Part shown: positions 26,777 to 36,904 of the stretch, one piece after another
Layout: every line of letters starts with the position of its first letter
Numbering within the stretch: position 1 is the stretch's first letter
Source: Herbinix sp.
GTDB lineage: Bacteria; Bacillota; Clostridia; Lachnospirales; Lachnospiraceae
Reading direction: 5' to 3'
Assembly (NCBI GenBank): GCA_029239365.1
Contig: JAQZBA010000002.1
Coordinates: forward strand, 1-38,698
Length of the DNA stretch: 38,698 nt
Program-made: the position numbers and the translations under genes
Notes under the pieces: model-generated
What the model was told of the DNA's origin: nothing
The model's database searches: none
What the model saw: the letters and a program-made list of their open reading frames with translations, nothing else

Positions 26777-28132
26777 ATGAGAATACTTATTATCGGCTGC
26801 GGTAAAGTAGGTACAGCCTTAGCCGAGCAGCTGGATCGTGAGGGGCATGATATCATTGTTATAGATAATAAAGCATCCGCTATACATAATGTAATTGATA
26901 CCCTTGATGTCCTGGGAGTAGTAGGAAACGGTGCAAGCTACCATGTTCTTCAAGAGGCAGGGATTGAAACCACCGATATCCTGATTGCAGTAACAAATTC
27001 TGATGAGTTGAACATGTTATGCTGTTTAATAGCAAAGAAGGCAAGTAAGTGCCATACAATAGCCCGTATCCGTAACCCCCAATATAACGAAGAAATTGAT
27101 TTTATCAAGGAAGAGCTTGGCATCTCTATGACCATCAATCCGGAGTTGGAATCCGCCCTGGAGATGGCCCGTTTAATTCGTCTTCCTTCTGCCATAAAGA
27201 TTGAAACCTTTGCAAAAGGGAAGGTTGAACTATTAAAATGTCAGATCCCTAAGGATTCTATCCTAAACAATATGCAAATTAAGAATATTGCTACAAAGAC
27301 ACATTGCAAGGTATTAGTCTGCGCCGTGGAACGCGGTGATGACATCTTTATCCCCGCCGGTGATTTCTTATTGCAATCCTCCGACAAGATATCGATCATT
27401 GCAATGCAAAAACATGCTCCGGAATTCTTTACGAAAATTGGACTGCCACCCTCTCATATCAAGGATATTATGATTGTTGGAGGAGGCATGATAGCCAGCT
27501 ATATAGGAAGTCGTTTTGCCGGTACCGATGTTACGGTAAAAATAATCGAACAGAATAAAGAACGCTGTGAGGAGTTAAGCTCCCATTTACCTGACAGTCT
27601 GATTATCCATGCGAACGGCACCGATAATAATGTATTAATTGAAGAGGGTATCGATACCACGGATGCCTTTGCCTCCTTGACGAATCTGGACGAAGAGAAC
27701 ATTCTTCTCTCCTTGTATGCGCAGAAAAGATGCAAAGCAAAGATATTTACCAAGATAACCAGACTTACCTTTGATGATATCATACGAGATATGAATCTTG
27801 GCGTTATCCTGAATCCCAAACTCTTAACAGCAGACCGAATTATCCGGTATGTCCGCGCCAAGCAAAACTCCTTAGGCAGTAATGTTGAGACGCTATATAA
27901 GTTGGTAGGTAACAAGGTGGAGGCTATGGAATTCCGTGTTAAGAGTAATGCCAGTTTTGTGGGTATCCCTTTGCAGCAGCTTAGAACAAAGGAAAACACG
28001 CTGGTTGGTTGTATCAATCGTAATGGTAAGATTATTATTCCGAATGGTCAAGATACCATCCAGGTAGGTGACACGGTAATCATTGTGACCACTTCCTTCG
28101 GATTAGATGACCTACGCGATATTTTCGAATAG
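26777..28132 (+). CDS. trkA: Trk system potassium uptake protein TrkA (NAD-binding regulatory subunit)
   Basis: Two Rossmann/RCK halves (MRILIIGCGKVGTALAEQL; IMIVGGGMIASYIGSRF), TrkA-C domains. Confidence 0.93.
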   Translation: MRILIIGCGKVGTALAEQLDREGHDIIVIDNKASAIHNVIDTLDVLGVVGNGASYHVLQEAGIETTDILIAVTNSDELNMLCCLIAKKASKCHTIARIRNPQYNEEIDFIKEELGISMTINPELESALEMARLIRLPSAIKIETFAKGKVELLKCQIPKDSILNNMQIKNIATKTHCKVLVCAVERGDDIFIPAGDFLLQSSDKISIIAMQKHAPEFFTKIGLPPSHIKDIMIVGGGMIASYIGSRFAGTDVTVKIIEQNKERCEELSSHLPDSLIIHANGTDNNVLIEEGIDTTDAFASLTNLDEENILLSLYAQKRCKAKIFTKITRLTFDDIIRDMNLGVILNPKLLTADRIIRYVRAKQNSLGSNVETLYKLVGNKVEAMEFRVKSNASFVGIPLQQLRTKENTLVGCINRNGKIIIPNGQDTIQVGDTVIIVTTSFGLDDLRDIFE

Positions 28133-28142
28133 AGGAGCCCTT

Positions 28143-29576
28143 ATGAATAAATCAATTATTTTACATGTTATTGGCTGGATCCTCACGATTGAGGCCTTGT
28201 TTATGGCCCTTCCCGGTATCGTAGCCATGATTTACCAGGAAAAAAGCGGTTATTCTTTCCTAATCACAATGATGGTCTGCTTACTCATCGGCGTTCCACT
28301 CATCATTATGAAACCGAAAAGCCACATCTTTTTCGCTAAGGAAGGTTTTATTTCTGTAGCCTTAGGTTGGATAGTACTTAGTATCATGGGGGCTATGCCC
28401 TTCTATCTCAGTGGTGAGATCCCAAGCTATGTGGATGCATTATTTGAAGTAATCTCAGGCTTTACTACTACGGGTTCCAGTATCTTAAGTGATGTTGAAG
28501 CGCTCTCTTATTGTATGCTCTTCTGGCGTAGCTTTACCCACTGGATCGGTGGCATGGGAATACTTGTGTTCATCCTGGCAATTATGCCTATGGCCGGCGG
28601 AGAAACTATGCATATCATGCGAGCAGAGAGTCCTGGCCCGTCAGTAGAGAAAATCGTTCCTAGAATGCGTTCCACCGCCTCCCTGCTTTATATTATCTAT
28701 TTCGCAATGACCGTAATCCAGATAATCCTTCTGCTAGCCGGCGGTATGCCGTTGTTCGACTCTCTTACCATAACCTTTGGCACTGCAGGCACCGGTGGTT
28801 TTGCGATTAAGAATTCCAGTCTGGCCGATTACACTAGTTATCAACAAAATGTTACTACTATATTTATGTTTCTGTTCGGAGTCAACTTCAATATTTATTA
28901 CCTTATCCTGTTTAAGAAAGCGAAGGTTGCCTTTAAAAGTGAGGAGCTGAGAGCATATTTCCTCATTGTAATAACAGCAATCATATTGATTGCCTTGAAT
29001 CTTGGAGGTATTAAGAACTTCTTCCCTTCGATTCATCATGCTGCATTTCAGGTGTCATCCATTATAACTACAACAGGATATGCTACCGTTGATTTTAATC
29101 ATTGGCCCACCTTTTCGAAAACAATACTTGTATGGATCATGTTCATTGGCGCTTGCGCAGGTAGTACCGGCGGTGGTCTTAAGGTTTCCCGTATTGTTAT
29201 TCTGTTTAAAACCATATGTAAAGAAATGTCCTATCTGGTACATAAACGAAGCATAAAGATTATTAAGTTTGACGGCAAAAAAATAGAGCACGAAACCATG
29301 CGCTCCATCAATGTATTTTTTGTTTCTTATATTTTGATCTTTGCAGTATCAGTTCTAATTGTCAGTCTTGATAATTTTGATTTTACATCCAGTTTTACAG
29401 CTGTAGCCGCTACGATCAATAATGTTGGTCCCGGCCTTGAGGTAGTAGGTCCGATCGGTAATTTTGGTGGATTTTCAATTTTATCGAAATTTGTAATGAT
29501 GTTTGATATGCTTTGCGGACGACTGGAAGTATTTCCTATGTTATTGTTATTCAACCCTAAGAACTGGAAGAAGTAG
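28143..29576 (+). CDS. trkH: Trk/Ktr-type potassium uptake membrane protein TrkH
   Basis: Polytopic; selectivity filter-like segments SGFTTTGSS, GTAGTGGF, TTTGYAT, NNVGPGL; follows trkA. Confidence 0.93.
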   Translation: MNKSIILHVIGWILTIEALFMALPGIVAMIYQEKSGYSFLITMMVCLLIGVPLIIMKPKSHIFFAKEGFISVALGWIVLSIMGAMPFYLSGEIPSYVDALFEVISGFTTTGSSILSDVEALSYCMLFWRSFTHWIGGMGILVFILAIMPMAGGETMHIMRAESPGPSVEKIVPRMRSTASLLYIIYFAMTVIQIILLLAGGMPLFDSLTITFGTAGTGGFAIKNSSLADYTSYQQNVTTIFMFLFGVNFNIYYLILFKKAKVAFKSEELRAYFLIVITAIILIALNLGGIKNFFPSIHHAAFQVSSIITTTGYATVDFNHWPTFSKTILVWIMFIGACAGSTGGGLKVSRIVILFKTICKEMSYLVHKRSIKIIKFDGKKIEHETMRSINVFFVSYILIFAVSVLIVSLDNFDFTSSFTAVAATINNVGPGLEVVGPIGNFGGFSILSKFVMMFDMLCGRLEVFPMLLLFNPKNWKK

Positions 29577-29762
29577 TTAGTATATCCTCCTGCTTCTGTA
29601 CTATTTAAAGAAAATGGTTCAAGTATTAAAAGTCAGAGTCCCCATGAAATACCCAGATATGAATTATCACACGTCAATTTACAGAATGCCTATTCATGCA
29701 TGAATATTCACTTTGTTCTCTTATTACAACTTTTAACGCTTGAACCAATATTAATATACTAA
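29577..29762. repeat. Structured intergenic element with nested inverted repeats downstream of trkH
   Basis: TTAGTATAT (29577-29585)/ATATACTAA (29754-29762); GGTTCAAGtaTTAAAAGT (29616-29633)/ACTTTTAAcgCTTGAACC (29729-29746); inner 16-bp palindrome TATTCATGCATGAATA (29691-29706). Confidence 0.75.
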
Positions 29763-29775
29763 GACTTTCTTATCC

Positions 29776-30459
29776 TCAGCACTTTGGCATAGAAGCACCG
29801 CCCGGCCCATAGGGAATAACAAAGGTTGGAATGCCTGCCGCATAAGGCGCGATATCATATTGTTGAAAATAGATGACAAGCCCCTCTTTACTTAAGTAAA
29901 AGTTATTTGTCTTAAAATTCTCTTTCACCAATTTCTCATAATCTTCAAAGTACATTGCATTTTCCTTCGTTAGCTCATCCTCTATCTGCTTATTGATGGT
30001 CTGTATCAAGAAGTCTTTGTAATTACTGCGATGAGGGAAAAAGTCCCCCAACTCCATTCGCTTGCTCTTAGTCAAATTCCAGGTATCAGAATATCTTACT
30101 GTTAATCCGTGCGCCCCACCTGCATATTCATACTGGTCAAAATAAAGACTAATCATACAGTTCTGATTATAGGTAACCACAAAATCCACAAAGGCTTCAA
30201 ATTCTCTGATAGGATAATTATTAGCAACAGAATATTCATATTCCACCATAGCCATCTGATATAAATTCATGATATTTGATCTTTCGTACATCACAGCTTT
30301 TGTTCTGTATAATGAATTAAGCTTAGCAAGCAGTGTCTGATATGAATCTGAGATGAATTGAGGATACTTTATCGTATACCGCATGATGTTCACGTTTTTA
30401 TAATACATGTCCTGCTGTAATGTCTTCTCTCTTACCAGGACCCGGTCTCCAACTGTCAA
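29776..30459 (-). CDS. DUF3298 (RsiV-like C-terminal) domain-containing protein
   Basis: YEYAGGAHGLTVRYSDTWNLTKSKRMELGDFF...FYLSKEGLVIYFQQYDIAPYAAGIPTFVIPY; TTG start with AAGGAGGGG RBS. Confidence 0.75.
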   Translation of the reverse strand: MTVGDRVLVREKTLQQDMYYKNVNIMRYTIKYPQFISDSYQTLLAKLNSLYRTKAVMYERSNIMNLYQMAMVEYEYSVANNYPIREFEAFVDFVVTYNQNCMISLYFDQYEYAGGAHGLTVRYSDTWNLTKSKRMELGDFFPHRSNYKDFLIQTINKQIEDELTKENAMYFEDYEKLVKENFKTNNFYLSKEGLVIYFQQYDIAPYAAGIPTFVIPYGPGGASMPKC

Positions 30460-30547
30460 ACAGATCCCCTCCTTAACAGGTTATCCTTTAGCATATCATA
30501 TGCGACTGCATTGCTTGATATTCTTGTCTATTAAACTATGACAAAAC

Positions 30548-30576
30548 AAAGGGATTTGCACGATGCAAATCCCTTT
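30548..30576 (-). terminator. Terminator hairpin downstream of putP
   Basis: AAAGGGATTTGCA-cga-TGCAAATCCCTTT, perfect 13-bp stem. Confidence 0.8.
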
Positions 30577-30624
30577 TCAATCTCCATATGTTATGGTTCG
30601 ATTCATTATTTAATTCTAGTCTAA

Positions 30625-32181
30625 TTAATCCTTATATACTTTTGCCTGCTCAAATTCTGCCTTCATCTCAGCACTTGGTTCCTTAGATAACAAGGAAATT
30701 ACTACGATTACGAGACAGGAGAAAAGGAATGCCGGTAGTAGTTCATAGATATTCCAGACACCTCCTAAGGGTCTGATTACGTACTTCCAGAAGAAAACCA
30801 TGATACCACCTGCTAACATTCCGCCAATGGCTCCCTCTCTCGTCGTTCTCTTCCAGAACAGGGAGAATAGCATGATTGGACCAAAAGTTGCACCGAAGCC
30901 AGCCCAAGCAAAGGCAACTACAGTAAAAATTACACTATTACTATCTAAAGCGATTAAGATACCCACAATGGCAATCGCAAGTAGAACAATTCTGGATATT
31001 CGCATCACCTGTTTATCAGTAGCATTTTTCTTAAATAATCCCTGATAAATATTCTTAGATATTGCTGATGAAGCAATCAGCAGGTAGGAATCTGAGGAAC
31101 TGATGGTAGCCGCAAGAATTCCTGCCATTGCCATTCCCGCAAGTACTGTCGGTAATAGATTCGTTGACATTGTAATGAATATCTTCTCCGCATCGCCCGC
31201 GGTTAGATGCTCCGTGGGGAAAGCCACACGGCCTATGATACCGATAAACACTGCAGCAAATAAGGAAATCGCGCACCAGGTCGTAGCAATACGTCTTGAT
31301 TTTGATATCTCGCGATGAGATCTGATCGCCATGAAACGAAGTAATACCTGAGGCATACCAAAGTATCCGAGACCCCAGGATAAGGTAGAGATGATAGTGA
31401 CAAACCCATATGTTCCGGCCTTACCGAACAACGGTGCTCCGCTTTCGGATATCTGCTGTATTCCATCCTTCATATCCGGAGTTGCAATACCGAAGAAGTC
31501 CAAAAATCCGGGCACATTCTTCAGATTATCAAAAACCGCAACAGGACCTCCTGCATAGATCACACCGGTAATCAATATAACTAGCAGTGCAACAATCATA
31601 ACAATTGACTGCATAAAGTCGGAAGCACTCTCAGCCAAAAAGCCTCCTAGGAAGGTGTAAACGATAACAAAAATTGCTCCTGCTATCATCATATATTGAT
31701 AAGGAATACCAAATAAGGTATTGAAAAGCTTACCTACACTAACAAAGCAGCTTGAGGCATAGACAGTAAAGAAAACCATGATAAACAAAGCTGCAATTGA
31801 CATAATTATCTTTTTACTTTCCTTAAATCGATGACTGAAAAAGTCCGGGATTGTTATTGAGTCATTAGCAATAATAGAATATGCATGTAATCTCTTCGCT
31901 ACAATCAGCCAGTTGATATAAGTTCCTGCCAATAATCCAATAGCAGTCCATGCGGCATCACTAAAACCATAGAAGTATGCTACCCCGGGAAGACCCATCA
32001 GCAACCAACCACTCATATCGGAAGCCTCGGCACTCATTGCCGCAATCCAAGGTCCCAGAGAACGTCCTCCAAGGAAATAATTGTCCGAGCTTTCGTTCGC
32101 ACGTTTAGAAAAAAACAAACCGATTCCGATTACTAATGCCATATAGACGCACATGACAATAAGTATTTGCACATTATCCAT
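30625..32181 (-). CDS. putP: Sodium/proline symporter
   Basis: SSS-family protein (SSDNYFLGGRSLGPWIAAMSAEASDMSGWLLMGLPG...; GFLAESASDFMQSIVM); start MDNVQILIV with GGGAGGG RBS. Confidence 0.92.
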   Translation of the reverse strand: MDNVQILIVMCVYMALVIGIGLFFSKRANESSDNYFLGGRSLGPWIAAMSAEASDMSGWLLMGLPGVAYFYGFSDAAWTAIGLLAGTYINWLIVAKRLHAYSIIANDSITIPDFFSHRFKESKKIIMSIAALFIMVFFTVYASSCFVSVGKLFNTLFGIPYQYMMIAGAIFVIVYTFLGGFLAESASDFMQSIVMIVALLVILITGVIYAGGPVAVFDNLKNVPGFLDFFGIATPDMKDGIQQISESGAPLFGKAGTYGFVTIISTLSWGLGYFGMPQVLLRFMAIRSHREISKSRRIATTWCAISLFAAVFIGIIGRVAFPTEHLTAGDAEKIFITMSTNLLPTVLAGMAMAGILAATISSSDSYLLIASSAISKNIYQGLFKKNATDKQVMRISRIVLLAIAIVGILIALDSNSVIFTVVAFAWAGFGATFGPIMLFSLFWKRTTREGAIGGMLAGGIMVFFWKYVIRPLGGVWNIYELLPAFLFSCLVIVVISLLSKEPSAEMKAEFEQAKVYKD

Positions 32182-32221
32182 AAATACCCTCCCGTTAATA
32201 TTTAATACAAATTTACGTATA

Positions 32222-32250
32222 ATTATACCAGAGATGCAGTAAGGATACAA
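32222..32250 (-). promoter_or_regulatory. Promoter of putP (extended -10)
   Basis: Minus strand: TTGTAT (32245-32250), 17-bp spacer, TGG-TATAAT (-10 at 32222-32227). Confidence 0.6.
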
Positions 32251-32387
32251 GTTGCTATTTCAGAAATATGAATTATGAACCGGATAATGAACATTGTTCC
32301 CAAAGTGATTAAGCCAAAAGTAAAACAGTGAATACATGTGCATCTATATTCAGATGGAGCAGACCAACTGATAATCCTTTTTAAGTA

Positions 32388-34475
32388 TTAACGAATGGGG
32401 CAGGCTCCTGTCTCGCACTCCTTATCAAGAATCTCGCGCTCTTCTGCATCCTCCATCGAAGCCAACAGCTCATAATCAATAGGCTTTACCTTCTTCATCC
32501 TCTCCTCATAATCCTCCTTAGTCGTACATTCATAGGGAAGCAGTGGATAGGTCTCCTCCATCAGTGGAAGGAACGTGATTCCGACAGTATATTCAAAGTT
32601 ATCATATAACCATTGGGCGACCTCTTCCCATTCATGCTCTCTGACATGAACCGTAATCGATGTATTGTGATCAGACCAGTGAAGCATGGAAAGCTTATAG
32701 AGCTCCAGCTGCTCGATGGCTCCGACCTCATACTTTGTTCTGCCTTTCGGTGCTTTGATAGGGAACTCAATTACCTTAACCTGGCAATCCTCATCACTCT
32801 GTCCATTCTCGTTATAGATAGGATAGCTACTCTGGGCTTCGATCATCTTATACAGAGGGTCGGAGGCGGAGATGCGAATTCTTCTGATATAGTAGTTCGA
32901 ATGAGCGTAATGAATTCCTGAGCTGACGCAGGGAAGGGTTGATAGGCTTCCTTCCGGTTTAACCGTTGTCATCAGCTTAGGAGGGATAATCCCTAGTTCC
33001 TCACAATACCGTTTGCCCTCAGTATGAACAACTTCCCTTAGCTCCTCCAACAATATTGCTAATTCCTCATAACTCATCTTCGTCTTATTCACCATGTCCA
33101 TCATCCCGGTTAGTGAGACACCGATAATGCGATCCTCCTGCATCACCCTATTCCACTCGGGAAGCTCCACCTCGACTAAGGTCATCCGTACCGCAACTCT
33201 CGTAGATAGCTCAATTACCTTCTTTAACGCATCCATATCAAGCTTTTTATCCTTAACAAAAGCCATCAGGTTATTGGTTGTCAGATTACAGCACTGCTTC
33301 GACCTTAGCAGAATCTCCCCACAGGGATTACTTCCACGGAAGGATGGCTTCCTTCGAAGTGCTTCAGAGGCGTTGATAAAGCCCGGCTCCCCATTTATTT
33401 TAATTGAATTGATAATCTCCTTAATGCGTTCCAAGGATGGTCTATGACTATAAAGAATTGAATTATTACTCATCTTGCGATGTGAAATCTCCGGATCCTC
33501 CAGCCACTTTCCGTCAACCACCTGATAGATATTACGCTTTGCCCTGATTACTTCGTCATCATCCTCATCGCAGATTACCATCATAGCACTACGTCTGACA
33601 CCGCCGGATACAACGTTTTCGCTGATGATGGTAGCAACATCCAGAATGTCGATTGCTCTTAACCGATCTTCCTGTCTGCCATAGAAGACGCGGTTCATCT
33701 TCTCAAACATTCTCTTAATGGATTTATGTCCGGAAGCCCTTCCGCCAAATCGCTTCAGCCGTTCGCCCTCAGGTCTTACATAGCTATAATCAATGATCAA
33801 CTTAGTAATGTGATTGTATTGGTCCGCAGTGACAAGCTTGAAATAAGTATCCAGAGCCTCACACCAGCCTTCTTTACTGTCTCCAACCTTCAGAACCGCA
33901 GTCGTATCTTCACTTAGTTGGATAACCAAACTGGAATGCTCCATCTCGGCCTTCGGCGTAGAGAGCCGTACATTAATGTCATAGCTGCTCTCCAGCTCAA
34001 TATGGCGTACCAGAGGCAACCTTGCGACGTGATCTTTATCAATTCTAAGTCCGACACCGCTTCCTACCATCAATAGATAGAATACATCTACCAGGTCTCT
34101 CATGGTCTCAATATTAGTAAAAGCACAGTTGTAATTAGATAAGGGATATTGCTTTACTACTTCGCTTCCGCCCATATACAAGGTTCTTCCTGAGGTAAAG
34201 GTACGCAGATAATAAAGGTTGTCATAAAGAAGCTCTGCTTCTTTTATTTCCTCCTGCAGATTCACTGCTATGTTATGCTTTCGTTTATATTCCATACCTA
34301 GTTCGACATTGTACTGTGTTGTCCTTAGCACAGTCTCGTACCAGTTCTCTCTTCTCCTCTTATCTTCCAGATATCTGGAGTAGGTTCGTAGGTACACGAA
34401 TTCTCCGATATGACTCAGAGGAGATTTCTGATCTCTATATCGATCGACAAATTCTTTCGACAATAATCTCTCCAT
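32388..34475 (-). CDS. Adenosylcobalamin-dependent (class II) ribonucleoside-triphosphate reductase
   Basis: YNCAFTNIE, SGVGLRID, SNPCGEILL, monomeric RTPR-like length and C-terminal Cys motif (ECETGACPIR); start MERLLSKEF with AAGGAGGG RBS. Confidence 0.9.
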   Translation of the reverse strand: MERLLSKEFVDRYRDQKSPLSHIGEFVYLRTYSRYLEDKRRRENWYETVLRTTQYNVELGMEYKRKHNIAVNLQEEIKEAELLYDNLYYLRTFTSGRTLYMGGSEVVKQYPLSNYNCAFTNIETMRDLVDVFYLLMVGSGVGLRIDKDHVARLPLVRHIELESSYDINVRLSTPKAEMEHSSLVIQLSEDTTAVLKVGDSKEGWCEALDTYFKLVTADQYNHITKLIIDYSYVRPEGERLKRFGGRASGHKSIKRMFEKMNRVFYGRQEDRLRAIDILDVATIISENVVSGGVRRSAMMVICDEDDDEVIRAKRNIYQVVDGKWLEDPEISHRKMSNNSILYSHRPSLERIKEIINSIKINGEPGFINASEALRRKPSFRGSNPCGEILLRSKQCCNLTTNNLMAFVKDKKLDMDALKKVIELSTRVAVRMTLVEVELPEWNRVMQEDRIIGVSLTGMMDMVNKTKMSYEELAILLEELREVVHTEGKRYCEELGIIPPKLMTTVKPEGSLSTLPCVSSGIHYAHSNYYIRRIRISASDPLYKMIEAQSSYPIYNENGQSDEDCQVKVIEFPIKAPKGRTKYEVGAIEQLELYKLSMLHWSDHNTSITVHVREHEWEEVAQWLYDNFEYTVGITFLPLMEETYPLLPYECTTKEDYEERMKKVKPIDYELLASMEDAEEREILDKECETGACPIR

Positions 34476-34540
34476 AAAGCCCTCCTTACTCCTCATGAAC
34501 ATAGGTTATCATGAAGTCTTTCTCTAATGCAAAATGAAAT

Positions 34541-34590
34541 ACACAATATATTGTATTAGTATTATATCCCAGACACAATATATATGTCAA
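34541..34590 (-). promoter_or_regulatory. Consensus promoter overlapped by two NrdR-box-like palindromes
   Basis: ACACAATATATTGTAT (34541-34556) and ACACAATATATATGTC (34573-34588), start-to-start 32 bp; minus-strand TTGACA (34585-34590), 18-bp spacer, TATAAT (34561-34566). Confidence 0.8.
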
Positions 34591-34722
34591 TCATCCATTT
34601 GATCCTCTCCTTATCTTCATAAGATTTCCTTATTTTATGTCAAATATACTGTAACTTATGTCACTAACAAATCAATGTCAGCATATATAAATAGTGAATA
34701 ATTTGTAAAGGAGTGTATTATT

Positions 34723-35073
34723 TTGAGAGAAAATATCACGCTTTTCAGTTGTTTACTTTTCACTCCCCTAAGTACTCAGTTATTACCGATTACCAGTGAG
34801 AATTTTTATCTATTCTTTATCGCTTTCATTGTTACCTTCTTCTTATTAGGTATCATTATCGGATATGTATTAAATCCGCGGAGAAAACTACGTAAGAAGA
34901 ATGAGAAACCTCTTATTGAATCTTCCAAGGTAACGATGGAGGAACCAAAAGATCTCGGACAAGATAGGCCGCTCAATGGAGCCGGTCAACCCCGTGGTCC
35001 TGGTAACAGGGATCCGAGAAACGGTAATTACAATAACTATTGGGGTTATTACAACAACCAAACCAGACGTTAA
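34723..35073 (+). CDS. Small membrane protein with Pro/Gly/Asn/Tyr-rich C-terminal tail
   Basis: TTG start with AAAGGAG RBS; two hydrophobic segments, then RPLNGAGQPRGPGNRDPRNGNYNNYWGYYNNQTRR. Confidence 0.65.
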   Translation: MRENITLFSCLLFTPLSTQLLPITSENFYLFFIAFIVTFFLLGIIIGYVLNPRRKLRKKNEKPLIESSKVTMEEPKDLGQDRPLNGAGQPRGPGNRDPRNGNYNNYWGYYNNQTRR

Positions 35074-35109
35074 TAAGCCACTACTCCTTCAATCCTTATG
35101 ATTAAATGT

Positions 35110-35149
35110 AAGGTGGTCTGTGTCAAGCTAACTTAACATAGACCACCTT
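35110..35149. terminator. Bidirectional terminator between convergent genes
   Basis: AAGGTGGTCTGTGT (35110-35123) / ACATAGACCACCTT (35136-35149). Confidence 0.85.
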
Positions 35150-35157
35150 TCTTATGA

Positions 35158-35682
35158 CTATTCTATTTTCTCAACTCGTCTTCTCGCCACCTTATACATT
35201 CGGACTATAGAAAAGATAATTGTTCCAAATACGACAACAATTACAACCCCTAGAAAGCTACTCGCCAGCGCCTGTAGATGCAGAATCATATATTCCAGAT
35301 AGGCAAATATTACGATTATCTCAAGCTTCATTAGAACCAACATACTTTTGGTGCATTGATATACTCTGATCCGGTTCTCTCTAGTCACTGTTACCGGTAT
35401 ATTCCAGGTAGAAGGATAGGCAGAGACCAGTGTCATTAGTCCATACATAAGAACGCCTATCACCGGCATGATAATTAATTCCAACTTGCTCCCCCAGCGG
35501 TCAATCTCACCCAAGGCGTTATAGTGCATTGGAAGCTTAGCCGGTAAGGTTCCCCATACTATAATCGGATAGATCACCATGGTCATGAGTATCACCAGTG
35601 TCGTGATTTCTATCACCTTATGGAACCTTGTGCTTGGAAGCTTATCCTTTCTATCTAGGTTACGTGACTCTTGCTCTGTCAT
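35158..35682 (-). CDS. DUF1648 domain-containing membrane protein (SdpI-like)
   Basis: LPAKLPMHYNALGEIDRWGSK DUF1648-like motif, multiple TMs. Confidence 0.8.
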   Translation of the reverse strand: MTEQESRNLDRKDKLPSTRFHKVIEITTLVILMTMVIYPIIVWGTLPAKLPMHYNALGEIDRWGSKLELIIMPVIGVLMYGLMTLVSAYPSTWNIPVTVTRENRIRVYQCTKSMLVLMKLEIIVIFAYLEYMILHLQALASSFLGVVIVVVFGTIIFSIVRMYKVARRRVEKIE

Positions 35683-35747
35683 ATGAAACCCTCTTTCATC
35701 TTCTCAACTTAATAGGATCGTACCGAAATTATGTAACAGCTTATATA

Positions 35748-36650
35748 TTAATTCTTAGTAATATTCGAATCGGATTTGTACGGAACTCTTCCTGCGGGAA
35801 TCTCAGTAGAAGCCGGCCTTACATGGGTATCCTGATCATCAAAGAAGATATGGGCATTAAAGGATTTAAGAATTGCCTTCTTCTCTACGCCTCCCAGAAA
35901 GAATGCTTCATCAATATTGACTCCCCATTGACGCAGGGTTAATATCACTCTTTTATGAGCCGGATTATTACGGGCGGTGATAATTGCAATCCTCAGCTTA
36001 TTTGGGTATTTCTCTTTTATTGTTGATAGCGTCCGAAGAAGCTTCGCAAAAGGTCCATCCGGCAATGCCTTCTCCGCATTCGCCTTCTCATGTTCTAAAA
36101 ATGCCTCTAAGCCCTGCTTCTGATAGATTTCTTCCGATTCCTCAGAGAAGATAACAGCATCACCATCAAAAGCAATACGAATCTCATTATCATCCGGCGT
36201 ATAATCCTTGGGAACATCATAAATTAAGGCAGCAGCAAATCCTGCATCAATTGCCTCCTGCACATCCTGTTCATTCTTGGATAGGAACAGATCCACATCA
36301 AAGGCAGACAGATATTTAGCGATTTCTTCACCTCCGGTAAAACAAGCCCTCTCGATTAAAAGCTCCAGCTTTTCTATAGAATTAAAGATACGAAGACCGG
36401 TCTCTGGGCTGTTCCTGGACATTACTATCACTTCGATTATGCTTTTATTAAATTTACTATTCAGATTAAGTAATGCCTTAATCAAGGAATAGGCAGTCCC
36501 AGGCTTTAACAGCTCATCTTCATGCTCGATTTCATACCGGATATATTCCTCGAGACCCTTCTCCATATAGATTTTATTCTCATACTCCAGATCAAATAAG
36601 GCTCTTGAGGATATTCCGACTACTAATTTATCATTTAATTGGTATGGCAT
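35748..36650 (-). CDS. 5'-nucleotidase, cytosolic 5'-nucleotidase I (cN-I) family
   Basis: VVGISSRALFDLE, IEVIVMSRNSPETGLRIFNSI, IAFDGDAVIFSEESE, FFDDQDTHV; start MPYQLNDK with AGGAGG RBS. Confidence 0.85.
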   Translation of the reverse strand: MPYQLNDKLVVGISSRALFDLEYENKIYMEKGLEEYIRYEIEHEDELLKPGTAYSLIKALLNLNSKFNKSIIEVIVMSRNSPETGLRIFNSIEKLELLIERACFTGGEEIAKYLSAFDVDLFLSKNEQDVQEAIDAGFAAALIYDVPKDYTPDDNEIRIAFDGDAVIFSEESEEIYQKQGLEAFLEHEKANAEKALPDGPFAKLLRTLSTIKEKYPNKLRIAIITARNNPAHKRVILTLRQWGVNIDEAFFLGGVEKKAILKSFNAHIFFDDQDTHVRPASTEIPAGRVPYKSDSNITKN

Positions 36651-36904
36651 AGTTAACCTCCTATTCTTTCTTGACAGTTTTTTATTACCTACCCATATTA
36701 TAAACGAGGGTAACGTCATCCTATGACATACACTCGAGCCAAATCTCCAACTTAAAAATAATCATAGCATAACCCTTACTTCAATGACAGATGTTCTATA
36801 AAAATTTAATACATCTTTAATCTCTTTAATCTCAGCAATTGTATTTCTTCTATAATCTGCTATACTAAGCATGTAATTGGCTTAAAACAGACAGGGGGGA
36901 AACT

